Notes: a model not told the origin generated them from the letters alone. A stretch of DNA of 8,725 nucleotides from Pseudomonadota bacterium (GCA_023410295.1 JAEYPY010000224.1:1-8725); one strand, 5' to 3'; positions 1-7,900 are shown, numbered from the stretch's first letter. Program-made: numbers and translations.

Positions 1-1366
<1,366 letters not shown>

Positions 1367-1367
<1 letters not shown>

Positions 1368-2344
1368 TGGATCCGGCCCTGCTCACTGCCGTGCTCGCGT
1401 TCGTGGCGATCGGCGGGGTTGGCTTCGCACTGAGCGGGCCGAACCAATCAGCCACGTCGACCAAGCGCGTCAAAGCCGTGGCGGGCGCCGGGAAAGTCGA
1501 TCGGCGCAAGCAGGCCGTCGAAATCGCGGCGCTGAAACGCCGGCAGACCACGCAGGAAGCGCTGCGTGAACTCTCCGCCAACGAGAAACAATCGCGCCGC
1601 CGCCGCTACTCGATCAAGGGCCAGATCGCGCAGGCGGGCCTCAACCTCTCGCCGTCCGTATACTGGATCATGTCGGCGGTTCTCGGGGCGGTGCTCGCGG
1701 TGGTCGGCCTCGTGGTGCAAGGTCCGATCGGCGCCGGCATGGCCTTCTTCGTTGGCCTTTTTGGTTTGCCGCGCTGGTTCTTGGGCGCGATGGTCGCCGG
1801 GCGGCAAAAGAAGTTCGCCAACCAGCTCGCTGACGCCATCGACGTCATCGTGCGCGGCGTGAAGTCAGGTCTGCCGCTCAATCAATGCCTGCGCATCATC
1901 GCGGCGGAGAGCCCGGAGCCGCTGAAGAGCGAATTCCAGGCGCTGTGCGACGGCCAGGCGATGGGCGTGCCGCTCGATGTCGGCATGCAGCGCATGTATG
2001 ACCGCATGCCGCTGCCGGAAGTGAACTTCTTTTCGATCGTGCTGGTCATTCAGCAGAAAACCGGCGGCAACCTCTCGGAATCGCTGGGCAACCTTTCGGC
2101 CGTGCTGCGCTCGCGCAAACTGATGAAGGAGAAGGTGAAGGCGCTTTCGGCCGAAGCTAATGCGTCGGCGATGATCATCGGCTCGCTGCCCCTCGTGGTG
2201 ATGGGGATGGTTTACCTGACGCGGCCGCAATATATCTCGGTGCTCTTCACCGACCCTGTCGGCCACCTGATCCTGCTTGGCTGTGCTGTGATGATGTCGC
2301 TTGGCATCTTCATCATGCACAAGATGGTCAACTTCAAATTCTGA
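1367..2344 (+). CDS. tadB: TadB, Tad pilus inner-membrane platform protein
   Basis: Type II secretion system F (GspF-like) family protein of 325 aa, the usual TadB size. In the family it forms, with TadC, the inner-membrane platform on which the CpaF ATPase acts. Hydrophobic segments visible at about 4-23, 98-117, 119-140, 266-284 and 299-317 give the expected membrane layout. The cytoplasmic T2SSF domain runs from about 148 to 265 and contains FANQLADAIDVIVRGVKSGL and, near 230, QQKTGGNLSESLGNLS, a typical F-domain signature. A basic linker (about 32-85) separates the first helix from the second. The ATG shares its A with the cpaF stop codon and there is no strong separate ribosome site, so coupled translation is likely. 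In Caulobacter nomenclature this is the CpaG position. The reading frame is intact. Confidence 0.95.
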
Positions 2345-2351
2345 GCGGCTG

Positions 2352-3332
2352 ATGGACATCGTCGAAACCCTCACCGATCCGATCAACATCGCCAGCGCGC
2401 TCGCGGCAATGGCCTGCTTCGGCACGATCGTGACGCTGGCGGCGCCGGCGATGAACGAGAACAAGCTCGGCTCGCGGTTGAAGGAAGTCGCCAAGAAGCG
2501 CGAAGAACTGCGCAAGCGCAGCCGCGCCGAACTCGCCAAAGGCGGCGCGAGCCTCCAGCACAAGAACGCCAATCAGTTCGCCAAGCAGCTGGTGGACAAA
2601 CTCAACCTGCAAAAAGCGCTGGCCGACGATACGCTGACCGAGACGCTGATCCGCGCCGGCCTTCGCGGCAACGCGGCGCAGACGATGTTCTACTTCTACC
2701 GCGCGGCGCTGCCGATCGGCTTCGGCCTTCTTGGTCTCGTCTGGGTGCTGACGCTCGGCGCCGAACAGCCGATGCATATGAAGCTCGCCGCCGTCGTTGG
2801 CGGCATCGCGCTCGGTTTTTATGCGCCGAATATCTATCTGAAGAACCTGGCTGACACCCGCCGGCAGAAGATCATGGAGGCGTTTCCGGACAGCCTCGAC
2901 ATGATGCTAATCTGCGTCGAGAGCGGCATGAGCGTGGAAATGGCGCTGCAACGTGTCGGCCAGGAGATCGCGCCGGCGTCGGTGGAATTGGCGGAAGAGT
3001 TTGCGCTGACGACCGCCGAGCTTTCCTATCTCCCCGAACGGCGCATGGCGTATGAAAACCTCGCGCGCCGCACCAACCACCCCGGCGTCAAAGCCGTCGC
3101 CATGGCGCTGACGCAGGCGGAAAAGTACGGCACGCCTGTCGGCCAGGCGCTTCGCGTGATGGCGAAAGAAAACCGCGATATGCGTCTGGCGGAAGCGGAG
3201 AAGAAGGCGGCGTCCCTGCCCCCGAAGCTCACGGTGCCGATGATCGTGTTCTTCTTGCCGGTCCTGTTCGCCGTCATCATTGGCCCGGCGCTGATCCAGG
3301 TCAGCGAGATGATGAACAACGGCGGCAACTAA
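2352..3332 (+). CDS. tadC: TadC, Tad pilus inner-membrane platform protein
   Basis: Second GspF-like protein of the Tad pilus (326 aa; CpaH position in Caulobacter nomenclature), partner of TadB in the inner-membrane platform. I place the start at ATG 2352, seven bases after the tadB stop. The frame is open further upstream, but only through the tadB coding end, giving residues unlike the family. Hydrophobic segments lie at about 12-31, 113-133, 142-160 and 293-314. The T2SSF domain (about 176-305) contains the diagnostic AFPDSLDMMLICVESGMSVE and later ALTQAEKYGTPVGQALRVMA. A charged, Lys/Arg-rich stretch (about 38-70) follows the first helix. The Shine-Dalgarno is weak (gagcgg before the ATG), consistent with coupling to tadB. 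The gene ends 39 bp from the stop of the converging tadD, and I see no convincing intrinsic terminator between them. Confidence 0.95.
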   Translation: MDIVETLTDPINIASALAAMACFGTIVTLAAPAMNENKLGSRLKEVAKKREELRKRSRAELAKGGASLQHKNANQFAKQLVDKLNLQKALADDTLTETLIRAGLRGNAAQTMFYFYRAALPIGFGLLGLVWVLTLGAEQPMHMKLAAVVGGIALGFYAPNIYLKNLADTRRQKIMEAFPDSLDMMLICVESGMSVEMALQRVGQEIAPASVELAEEFALTTAELSYLPERRMAYENLARRTNHPGVKAVAMALTQAEKYGTPVGQALRVMAKENRDMRLAEAEKKAASLPPKLTVPMIVFFLPVLFAVIIGPALIQVSEMMNNGGN

Positions 3333-3371
3333 CCAGCCAACGTCTGAAGATGCGCGACGTGCTCCGCGGGC

Positions 3372-4169
3372 TTAGCCGCGGCGGCCGCGGACGTCATTCC
3401 AGCGACGCGGATCCGAGAGAAGACTGCGCAGTGTGCGCATGTTTTCCGCGGCCTGCGCTGGCGGGAGATCGACGCGCTCGATCTGCTCGGCTTCGTCGAA
3501 ACGGCCCTGCAGCGCGAGCGAAATCGCTAAGTTCTGCCGGGCTTCTGGCGGCGCGCCGCGCTGATCGGCGGCTTGGCGCAAATACGTTTCCGCCGAAGCG
3601 GGATCACCGGCCATGATGTGAGAGACGCCGAGATTGGTCAGCACGCGGGCGTTGTTCGGTTCGATGGCGAGCGCTTCTTCGTAGGCCGCGCGGGCTTCGG
3701 CGAAGCGACCGAGCTGATCGAGCGCCGCGCCCAGCGCCGAGCGTACGCGCCAGTTTTCCGGTTCGGCTTGCGCCACCAGCGCCAATGGGCGCAGCGCATC
3801 GTGCGCGCGTCCGTTGCCGATGAGCGCAAGTCCGTAGGTGGTGAGGAGCTGGCGATCTTCCGGGAAGCGCTGGATGGCTTCGGCCGCAATCTGCACGGCG
3901 CGGTCGGTGCGCCCGCCCTTGCGCAGCGCCTCGGCGAATTTCTGCGCCGCTTCCAGGTCGTTCGGGAAGCTCTGATATTCGCCGGCCCAGAACGCCATTT
4001 GCGTCAGCATGTCTTCGCGGCCGATGCGCTCGCGCGCGGTGCGGTCGATGGCCGGGCCAGTGTTCAGCACCGCGGCGGAGTCAGCGCTGGCGCCTTCGCC
4101 GGTCGAGGCGCAGGCGGCCAGGGCGGAGAGCGCCAACACGGCGGCAGGCAGTCGGGCGGAGATGGGCAT
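3372..4169 (-). CDS. tadD: TadD-like TPR lipoprotein (Tad pilus assembly)
   Basis: Predicted outer-membrane lipoprotein of tetratricopeptide repeats, 265 aa, matching TadD, which in the Tad system helps the secretin assemble. I chose the ATG at 4167-4169 over an ATG 13 codons upstream. It gives a compact signal peptide (hydrophobic VLALSALAA) with lipobox LAAC, acylated Cys at 20, and it has an AGGA nine bases upstream. After a Ser/Ala-rich linker (21-40), TPR-like helical pairs run through about 71-104, 105-138, 139-172, 173-206 and 207-235, with signatures such as GRFAEARAAYEEALAIEPNN. It is on the opposite strand to cpaF-tadB-tadC and converges on tadC, so it needs its own promoter in the 77-bp gap shared with the aminopeptidase. 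The TadD name rests on the fold, the lipobox and the position next to tadC. A generic TPR lipoprotein is the alternative. Confidence 0.85.
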   Translation of the reverse strand: MPISARLPAAVLALSALAACASTGEGASADSAAVLNTGPAIDRTARERIGREDMLTQMAFWAGEYQSFPNDLEAAQKFAEALRKGGRTDRAVQIAAEAIQRFPEDRQLLTTYGLALIGNGRAHDALRPLALVAQAEPENWRVRSALGAALDQLGRFAEARAAYEEALAIEPNNARVLTNLGVSHIMAGDPASAETYLRQAADQRGAPPEARQNLAISLALQGRFDEAEQIERVDLPPAQAAENMRTLRSLLSDPRRWNDVRGRRG

Positions 4170-4246
4170 AGGCGCGAATCCTAATAAGCGCCTAACGATG
4201 CCGCGCATGGCTCAACAAAGGGCTAACGGCATACTAGGTAGCTCTG

Positions 4247-5632
4247 ATGACCCAACTCCCCTTCTTGCCCGACACCGCCGCCTCCGCGGTTCCGATCCAT
4301 GCGCTGCGCACGAGTGAGTGGAAGGCTTGGGTTGAGGGGCGTCCGGAGGCGCTGAAAAAGCTCGCCGACGCGCATGATTTCCAGGCGCAAGCCGGCCGGA
4401 TCCTGCTTGTGCCGGCGACAGACGGCACGATCGAGCGCGTGCTGTTCGGCGTCGGCGACAAGGCCAACGCCATGGCGATGGGCGCGTTGGCGCAGCACCT
4501 GCCGGCCGGCGATTATCGCCTCGCCGCCGCGCCGCGCGAGTTTTCCGCCACCAATGTGGCGATCGCCTGGGGCCTCGGCGCCTATGCGTTCGACAAATAC
4601 AAGAAGCGCAAGCGTCCCGCGCCGCGGCTCTGCGCGCCAGAAGGCGCGGATATGGCCGAAGCCGAACGCATCGTTGCCGCGAGCTGGCTGGCGCGCGATC
4701 TCGTCAACACGCCGACCAACGACATGGGCCCCGAAGCGCTGCAGGCCATCGCTGATAGTGTTGCGCGCACCTGCGGTGGGCAGCTCGACGCGATCGTCGG
4801 CGATGCGCTCTTGAAGCAGAATTATCCGCTGATCCACGCGGTCGGCCGCGCTGCGGCTGAGGCGCCGCGTTTGCTGCACATCTCGTGGGGCGATGAAGCC
4901 GCGCCGCGGCTCGCCATCGTCGGCAAAGGCGTCTGCTTCGATACCGGCGGGCTGGACCTCAAACCTTCCGGCAATATGCGGCTGATGAAGAAAGACATGG
5001 GCGGCGCCGCGCACGCGCTCGCGTTGGCGCAGATCGTGATGCAGGCAAAACTCAATGTGCGCCTCGATGTGTGGATTCCGGCAGTCGAAAATTCCGTCGC
5101 CGGCGATGCGTTCCGGCCAGGCGACGTGATCGCGAGCCGCAAGGGACCCACCGTCGAGATCGACAACACTGACGCCGAAGGGCGCCTTATCCTCGCCGAC
5201 GCGCTCGCGCGCGCGTGCGAGGATAATCCCGCGCTGGTGCTGGACTACGCGACGCTGACGGGCGCCGCGCGTACCGCGCTGGGGCCCGACATTCCCCCCT
5301 TCTTCGCAAACGATGATGCGCTTGCGGCTGAACTTGCGCAGGCTTCGCTCGACGCCTGCGATCCGATCTGGCGCATGCCGCTCTGGGATGCGTACGAAGC
5401 CGAAATGGATTCGCCGATCGCCGACCTCAAGAACACTGGCGACGGCGCCTACGCCGGCGCGATTTACGGCGCGCTGTTCCTGCGCCGCTTCGTCGATGCG
5501 CCGGCCTGGGCGCACTTCGATGTGTTCGCCTGGGCGCCGAAAGAAAAGCCCGCCCGCCCCGCCGGCGGCGAAGCGCAAGCGCTGCGCGCCAGCTGGCGGG
5601 TGATCAAGGCGCGGTTTGGCGGCGGAGGTTAA
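4247..5632 (+). CDS. M17 family leucyl aminopeptidase
   Basis: Cytosolic dinuclear-metal aminopeptidase of the M17 (PepA/LAP) family, 461 aa, somewhat shorter than classical PepA (about 500). Such enzymes remove N-terminal residues from peptides during turnover. The catalytic domain is complete: GKGVCFDTGG (K227 and D232, metal ligands), LDLKPS (K239, catalytic Lys), KKDMGG (D250, ligand) and NTDAEGRL (D309 and E311, ligands; R313, catalytic Arg). These map at a constant offset of 23 onto bovine LAP K250, D255, K262, D273, D332, E334 and R336. The N-terminal third (about 1-145) is the divergent domain. The C-terminus (PARPAGGEAQALRA) differs from the PepA ending and fits the shorter proteobacterial subgroup, so I give no symbol. 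ATG 4247 has an AGG eight bases upstream. It is divergent from tadD, and nothing seen here links it to pilus function. Confidence 0.93.
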   Translation: MTQLPFLPDTAASAVPIHALRTSEWKAWVEGRPEALKKLADAHDFQAQAGRILLVPATDGTIERVLFGVGDKANAMAMGALAQHLPAGDYRLAAAPREFSATNVAIAWGLGAYAFDKYKKRKRPAPRLCAPEGADMAEAERIVAASWLARDLVNTPTNDMGPEALQAIADSVARTCGGQLDAIVGDALLKQNYPLIHAVGRAAAEAPRLLHISWGDEAAPRLAIVGKGVCFDTGGLDLKPSGNMRLMKKDMGGAAHALALAQIVMQAKLNVRLDVWIPAVENSVAGDAFRPGDVIASRKGPTVEIDNTDAEGRLILADALARACEDNPALVLDYATLTGAARTALGPDIPPFFANDDALAAELAQASLDACDPIWRMPLWDAYEAEMDSPIADLKNTGDGAYAGAIYGALFLRRFVDAPAWAHFDVFAWAPKEKPARPAGGEAQALRASWRVIKARFGGGG

Positions 5633-5677
5633 CTTTTTGCACCCCGCTCCCGCCCGCACGGCGCAAGGGTCGTTTCG

Positions 5678-5696
5678 TCAACGTCTAGTTAACCAT
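5678..5696 (+). promoter_or_regulatory. Candidate CtrA-binding site upstream of the marR-type gene
   Basis: TCAA, seven bases, TTAA (5678-5692) matches the alphaproteobacterial CtrA box TTAA-N7-TTAA with one mismatch. Its right half extends into TTAACCAT (5689-5696), the half-site form reported for CtrA in several alphaproteobacteria. It lies about 100 bp upstream of the MarR-family start. TTAA is rare here: I see only about three in the whole 8.7 kb. Binding itself is inference. Confidence 0.5.
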
Positions 5697-5706
5697 TTCG
5701 GCTTGC

Positions 5707-5722
5707 CCACAACATCTTGTGG
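5707..5722. promoter_or_regulatory. 16-bp dyad, candidate operator
   Basis: CCACAA, four bases (CATC), TTGTGG is a perfect hyphenated palindrome with 6-bp arms. It lies 72 bp before the MarR-type start and just downstream of the candidate CtrA box. Size and position suit a MarR-family self-regulatory operator, but a short hairpin or chance are real alternatives. Confidence 0.35.
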
Positions 5723-5752
5723 TTCCGGACTTGCACTGACCCCCAAATCGGC

Positions 5753-5773
5753 GAATCCTCTCACTTGCGATTC
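5753..5773. promoter_or_regulatory. Pair of GANTC (CcrM-type methylation) sites
   Basis: GAATC at 5753-5757 and GATTC at 5769-5773 form an inverted pair 11 bases apart, directly upstream of the Shine-Dalgarno of the MarR-type gene. GANTC is the CcrM target in most alphaproteobacteria, where promoter sites of this kind can couple transcription to replication through GcrA/CcrM. I find only about a dozen GANTC sites in the window, fewer than chance predicts, so two in 21 bp stands out. Confidence 0.5.
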
Positions 5774-5794
5774 AACCAAAGGGGAGCTGCTCAG

Positions 5795-6172
5795 ATGGAG
5801 CTCGGGCAAGAACAAACACAAGCATTGGATTTGTGGCGGCGGGTCACCGTTTCGACGGTGCGCTCGGATGCGCCGGACCTGACGGCGCGGCAGCTGGCCG
5901 TGCTGATGACGGTACGGCTGCAGCCGGCGCCGCACACGGTGCGCGGCCTCGCCGCGGCGCTGAACGTCGGCAAGCCGGCGATCACGCGGGCGCTGGATAC
6001 GCTGTCGCGCCTGGGCTTCGTCCAGCGCCGCCGCGATCCGAAGGATGGCCGCAACGTGTTCGTGGAGCGCACCGAGAAGGGTGACGCGTTCCTCGACATG
6101 CTGGGCGCGACCATCCTCGGCGACGAACAGCCGGCGATCCAACAGGCGCCAAGACTGGCAGCGGTTTCGTAA
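5795..6172 (+). CDS. Short MarR-family transcriptional regulator
   Basis: Winged helix-turn-helix DNA-binding protein of 125 aa, shorter than the usual 140-160 aa MarR. The start is ATG 5795, preceded by GGAG with an eight-base spacer. The frame is open further upstream from a TTG at 5717, but that part is intergenic-like. Visible elements: N-terminal helix with LDLWRRVTVSTV, then DLTARQLAVLMTV; the HTH HTVRGLAAALNVGKPAITRAL (about 47-67), with the recognition helix centred on KPAITRALDTLSR; and the wing RRRDPKDGRNVFVERTEKG (about 78-96). Only about 30 residues follow the wing, ending in a Pro/Ala-rich tail, so the usual long C-terminal dimerisation helices are reduced. From memory, the TARQ...PHTVRGLAA...KPAITRALD signature belongs to an alphaproteobacterial MarR group that may include LdtR (cell-wall regulation). 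That is recollection, not shown here. It is apparently monocistronic, with a terminator 30 bp downstream. Confidence 0.88.
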   Translation: MELGQEQTQALDLWRRVTVSTVRSDAPDLTARQLAVLMTVRLQPAPHTVRGLAAALNVGKPAITRALDTLSRLGFVQRRRDPKDGRNVFVERTEKGDAFLDMLGATILGDEQPAIQQAPRLAAVS

Positions 6173-6202
6173 GCGAAACGCCGGCTGCGGTGGCAAACGA
6201 AG

Positions 6203-6235
6203 ACGGCGTCCCTTGCGGGACGCCGTTTTTGTTTT
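6203..6235 (+). terminator. Rho-independent terminator of the MarR-type gene
   Basis: A perfect 10-bp GC-rich stem, ACGGCGTCCC (6203-6212) with GGGACGCCGT (6217-6226), a TTGC loop and the T-tract TTTTTGTTTT (6226-6235). It sits 30 bp after the + strand stop at 6172. Read on the - strand, the hairpin is followed by only a weak T-rich stretch, so it is mainly a + strand terminator, though it may weakly serve the converging cytochrome gene. Confidence 0.93.
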
Positions 6236-6254
6236 GGCTGCGATGTGAGATCGA

Positions 6255-6902
6255 TTACGGCGTGGCCGGCGGATTTTCCGCTTGCGCCGGCGTCGCAGGA
6301 TTGTTGGCGGCGCCTTCTTCACCCGCCGCTTCCTCGGGCACAGCTTCAGGCAGCGGCGCCGGCAGCGGCACGTTGTTAGGCGAGATCGAGCGCAGATAGG
6401 CGATCATCGCCACGCGCTCTTGATCGTTGCGGAGGCCCGCGAACGCCATTTTGGTGCCGCGCACGTCCGTCGCCGGCGAACGCAGGAACGAATCCAGCGC
6501 CAAGTAATCCCAATTGCCGCCGTGGGCTTCCATGGCCTCCGAGTAGGTATAGCCAGCATGGCTGGCGACCGGGCGGCCGAAGACGTCGTGCAGGTTCGGT
6601 CCTTGTCCGTTGGCGCCGCCGGCGTCGAAGGTGTGGCACGAGCGGCATTGCGCGACCACGCGCTCCCCGCGCGCGACCAACTCGGTCAGCTGCGCTTCGT
6701 CGGCGAAGAGACGGCCGAAGTCCGGCGGACCGGCCGGTGCAGCCGGACCACCGCCGGTCTCGAGCGAAACCTCCGGCAGGAAGCCGGGCGTCGACGGATA
6801 GTTCGGGTGGATGATCGCATCCGCCGCGACTCCGACGCCCATGACGCCGAGCACCGACGCCAGCAGCGCGCCGAGAATGGAATTGTTGCGCAGATCGCTC
6901 AT
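6255..6902 (-). CDS. Membrane-anchored class I cytochrome c (CycM-like)
   Basis: Monohaem c-type cytochrome of 215 aa. An uncleaved N-terminal helix (about 8-28, ILGALLASVLGVMGVGVAA) would anchor it in the inner membrane with the haem domain in the periplasm, where it would carry electrons, probably to a terminal oxidase. The haem attachment motif is CRSCH (C86-H90; His the proximal ligand). GTKMAFAGL (M152) supplies the likely axial Met. GPNLHDVFGRP and YSEAM are typical of the c2/c552 group. From memory, Bradyrhizobium CycM has this anchored layout and lies beside kdsB. I chose the start at 6900-6902 because the family N-terminus begins there and AGGGA lies just upstream; the open frame reaches 6980, through non-conserved residues. 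Odd feature: after about residue 175 it ends in a Pro/Ala/Glu-rich tail of about 40 residues, probably disordered. No Shine-Dalgarno-linked upstream gene accompanies it. Confidence 0.9.
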   Translation of the reverse strand: MSDLRNNSILGALLASVLGVMGVGVAADAIIHPNYPSTPGFLPEVSLETGGGPAAPAGPPDFGRLFADEAQLTELVARGERVVAQCRSCHTFDAGGANGQGPNLHDVFGRPVASHAGYTYSEAMEAHGGNWDYLALDSFLRSPATDVRGTKMAFAGLRNDQERVAMIAYLRSISPNNVPLPAPLPEAVPEEAAGEEGAANNPATPAQAENPPATP

Positions 6903-6942
6903 GAGCTTCCCTGATGGAGCTTTCTGGAATTTCGGGCGGGTT

Positions 6943-6998
6943 ATGGCCTGCGTCGGCGCGCTCGCCAAGCGGCAGGCCATGCGTCATGGGCGCGCCCA
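6943..6998. repeat. Inverted repeat and palindrome in the cytochrome c/kdsB divergent region
   Basis: ATGGCCTGC (6943-6951) and GCAGGCCAT (6972-6980) form a perfect 9-bp inverted repeat around a 20-base loop that contains a GGCG/CGCC mini-stem (6955-6966). Seven bases further on lies the 12-bp perfect palindrome TGGGCGCGCCCA (6987-6998). Both fall in the 136-bp gap between the divergent starts at 6902 and 7039. They could form an operator or a 5'-UTR structure of kdsB; function is not shown. Confidence 0.5.
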
Positions 6999-7038
6999 CG
7001 CCCTTGCGCGGCGAACCGCCGCACGGCATGCGGGGGCC

Positions 7039-7755
7039 ATGAACCCCGTCGTCGTGATCCCCGCCCGCATGGCTTCCACGCGCCTGCCCGGCAAACCGCT
7101 GGCCGATATCCATGGCCGGCCGATGATCGCCTGGGTGATCGATCTGGCGAAGGCGGCGGGCGTCGGCCCGGTGCTGGTGGCGGCGGCGGAGGAGGACGTG
7201 GCGGAAGCCGCGCTCAAGGCTGGCGCGCACGTGACGCTGACCGATCCCGATCTGCCCAGCGGCTCGGACCGCGTGCACGCCGCGCTCGAGGGCTTTGACC
7301 CCGAGCGGCGCTACGATGTGGCGGTGAACCTGCAGGGCGATATGCCGACGATGCGCGCGGCGGATGTGGCGCGCGCGGTGGCGGCGCTGCGCGAGGACGC
7401 TGATATCGCCACGCTGGTCTCGCGGTCGAACGACGCGGCCGAGCGCGACAATCCGAATGTGGTGAAAGCCGTGCGCGCAAGCGATGGGCGCTGTCTCTAC
7501 TTCACGCGCGCCGCCGCGCCCTGGGGCGAAGGCCCGATCGAACGACACGTCGGCATCTATGTCTATCGCCGCGAGGCGCTCGCGCGCTTCGTCGCTGCCC
7601 CGCCCTCGCCGCTGGAGCTGCGCGAGAAGCTCGAACAATTGCGTGCGCTCGAAATGGGCATGGTGATCCGCGCGGACGCGGTGGAGGATTTTCCCAAGGG
7701 CGTAGATAGTCCGCCGGATTTAGACGCCGCGCGGACGGTGTTGGCGGCGAGGTAG
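7039..7755 (+). CDS. kdsB: KdsB, CMP-Kdo synthetase
   Basis: 3-deoxy-manno-octulosonate cytidylyltransferase (238 aa; E. coli KdsB is 248). It makes CMP-Kdo from CTP and Kdo in the cytosol, activating the sugar that links lipid A to the LPS core. Motifs in order: VVVIPARMASTRLPGKPL (nucleotide-binding N-terminus, 4-21), SGSDRV (74-79), VNLQGDMP (96-103, with D101 the expected Mg2+ ligand), YFTRAAAPW (154-162), RHVGIYVYRREAL (169-181), SPLELREKLEQLRALE (190-205) and GVDSPPDL (221-228). QGDMP replaces the enteric QGDEP; I recall other alphaproteobacteria having QGDLP. ATG 7039 aligns with the family N-terminus and has a G-run (GGGGG) just upstream. The open frame extends to 6811 and holds an in-frame ATG at 6943, but that would add an Arg/Ala-rich extension the family lacks. 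It is divergent from the cytochrome gene. Confidence 0.95.
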   Translation: MNPVVVIPARMASTRLPGKPLADIHGRPMIAWVIDLAKAAGVGPVLVAAAEEDVAEAALKAGAHVTLTDPDLPSGSDRVHAALEGFDPERRYDVAVNLQGDMPTMRAADVARAVAALREDADIATLVSRSNDAAERDNPNVVKAVRASDGRCLYFTRAAAPWGEGPIERHVGIYVYRREALARFVAAPPSPLELREKLEQLRALEMGMVIRADAVEDFPKGVDSPPDLDAARTVLAAR

Positions 7756-7803
7756 AGGCTTTCATTCACCGGACGCGCAAAAAGTCTGCCGCCGATTTCT
7801 CGA

Positions 7804-7900
7804 GTCATTCCAGACGGGCGCAGGCCGATCTGGAATTCAGGGTCGTAGATCTGAGCGTTTGCCCTGGATTCCAGATCGCGCTTCGCGCGTCTGGAATGAC
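7804..7900. repeat. REPIN-like doublet of inverted 39-bp hairpin units
   Basis: Two 39-bp units in opposite orientation (7804-7842 and 7862-7900) flank a 19-bp spacer. Unit 1 and the reverse complement of unit 2 agree at 34 of 39 positions by my count. The outer 13 bases (GTCATTCCAGACG / CGTCTGGAATGAC) are perfectly inverted. Each unit is itself a hairpin: ATTCCAGA, exactly 14 bases, TCTGGAAT. In unit 2 the 14-base loop carries a 4-bp inner stem. In unit 1 the same stem has a swapped base pair (7817/7825) and one mismatch (7818/7824). This is the layout of REP doublets/REPINs, which are non-autonomous elements moved by RAYT transposases. It begins 48 bp after the kdsB stop and may also shape the 3' end of that transcript. 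No transposase gene is in the window. Confidence 0.85.

Noticed and set aside
3355..3390. CCGCGG-rich symmetric sequence between tadC and tadD as a bidirectional terminator
   Set aside because: CCGCGG is self-palindromic and common at this GC content. There is no T-tract on either strand and part of it is tadD coding sequence.
3573..4184. 203-codon + strand frame opposite tadD
   Set aside because: Antisense to a gene with a lipobox, signal peptide and TPR repeats; the translation shows no domain.
4223..5659. 478-codon open frame on the - strand opposite the aminopeptidase
   Set aside because: It is an antisense shadow of a gene with a complete M17 active site. The translation is Arg/Gly/His-rich without domains, as expected from GC-rich codon bias.
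5731..5759. TTGCAC...AATCCT as a -35/-10 promoter for the MarR-type gene
   Set aside because: The match to consensus is poor (about 3 of 6 at -35), too weak to list without transcript data.
5717..5794. TTG 5717 as the start of the MarR-type protein
   Set aside because: The extra 26 residues do not resemble the family, and ATG 5795 has a strong GGAG at good spacing.
6943..7038. Upstream in-frame ATG 6943 as the kdsB start
   Set aside because: It adds 32 Arg/Ala-rich residues that KdsB proteins lack, whereas ATG 7039 fits the family N-terminus exactly. It would also put the inverted repeat in coding sequence.
6376..7638. 420-codon - strand frame spanning the cytochrome and kdsB regions
   Set aside because: It runs out of frame through the cytochrome gene and antisense to kdsB, both of which have clear family motifs. 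The translation is low-complexity Arg/His-rich.
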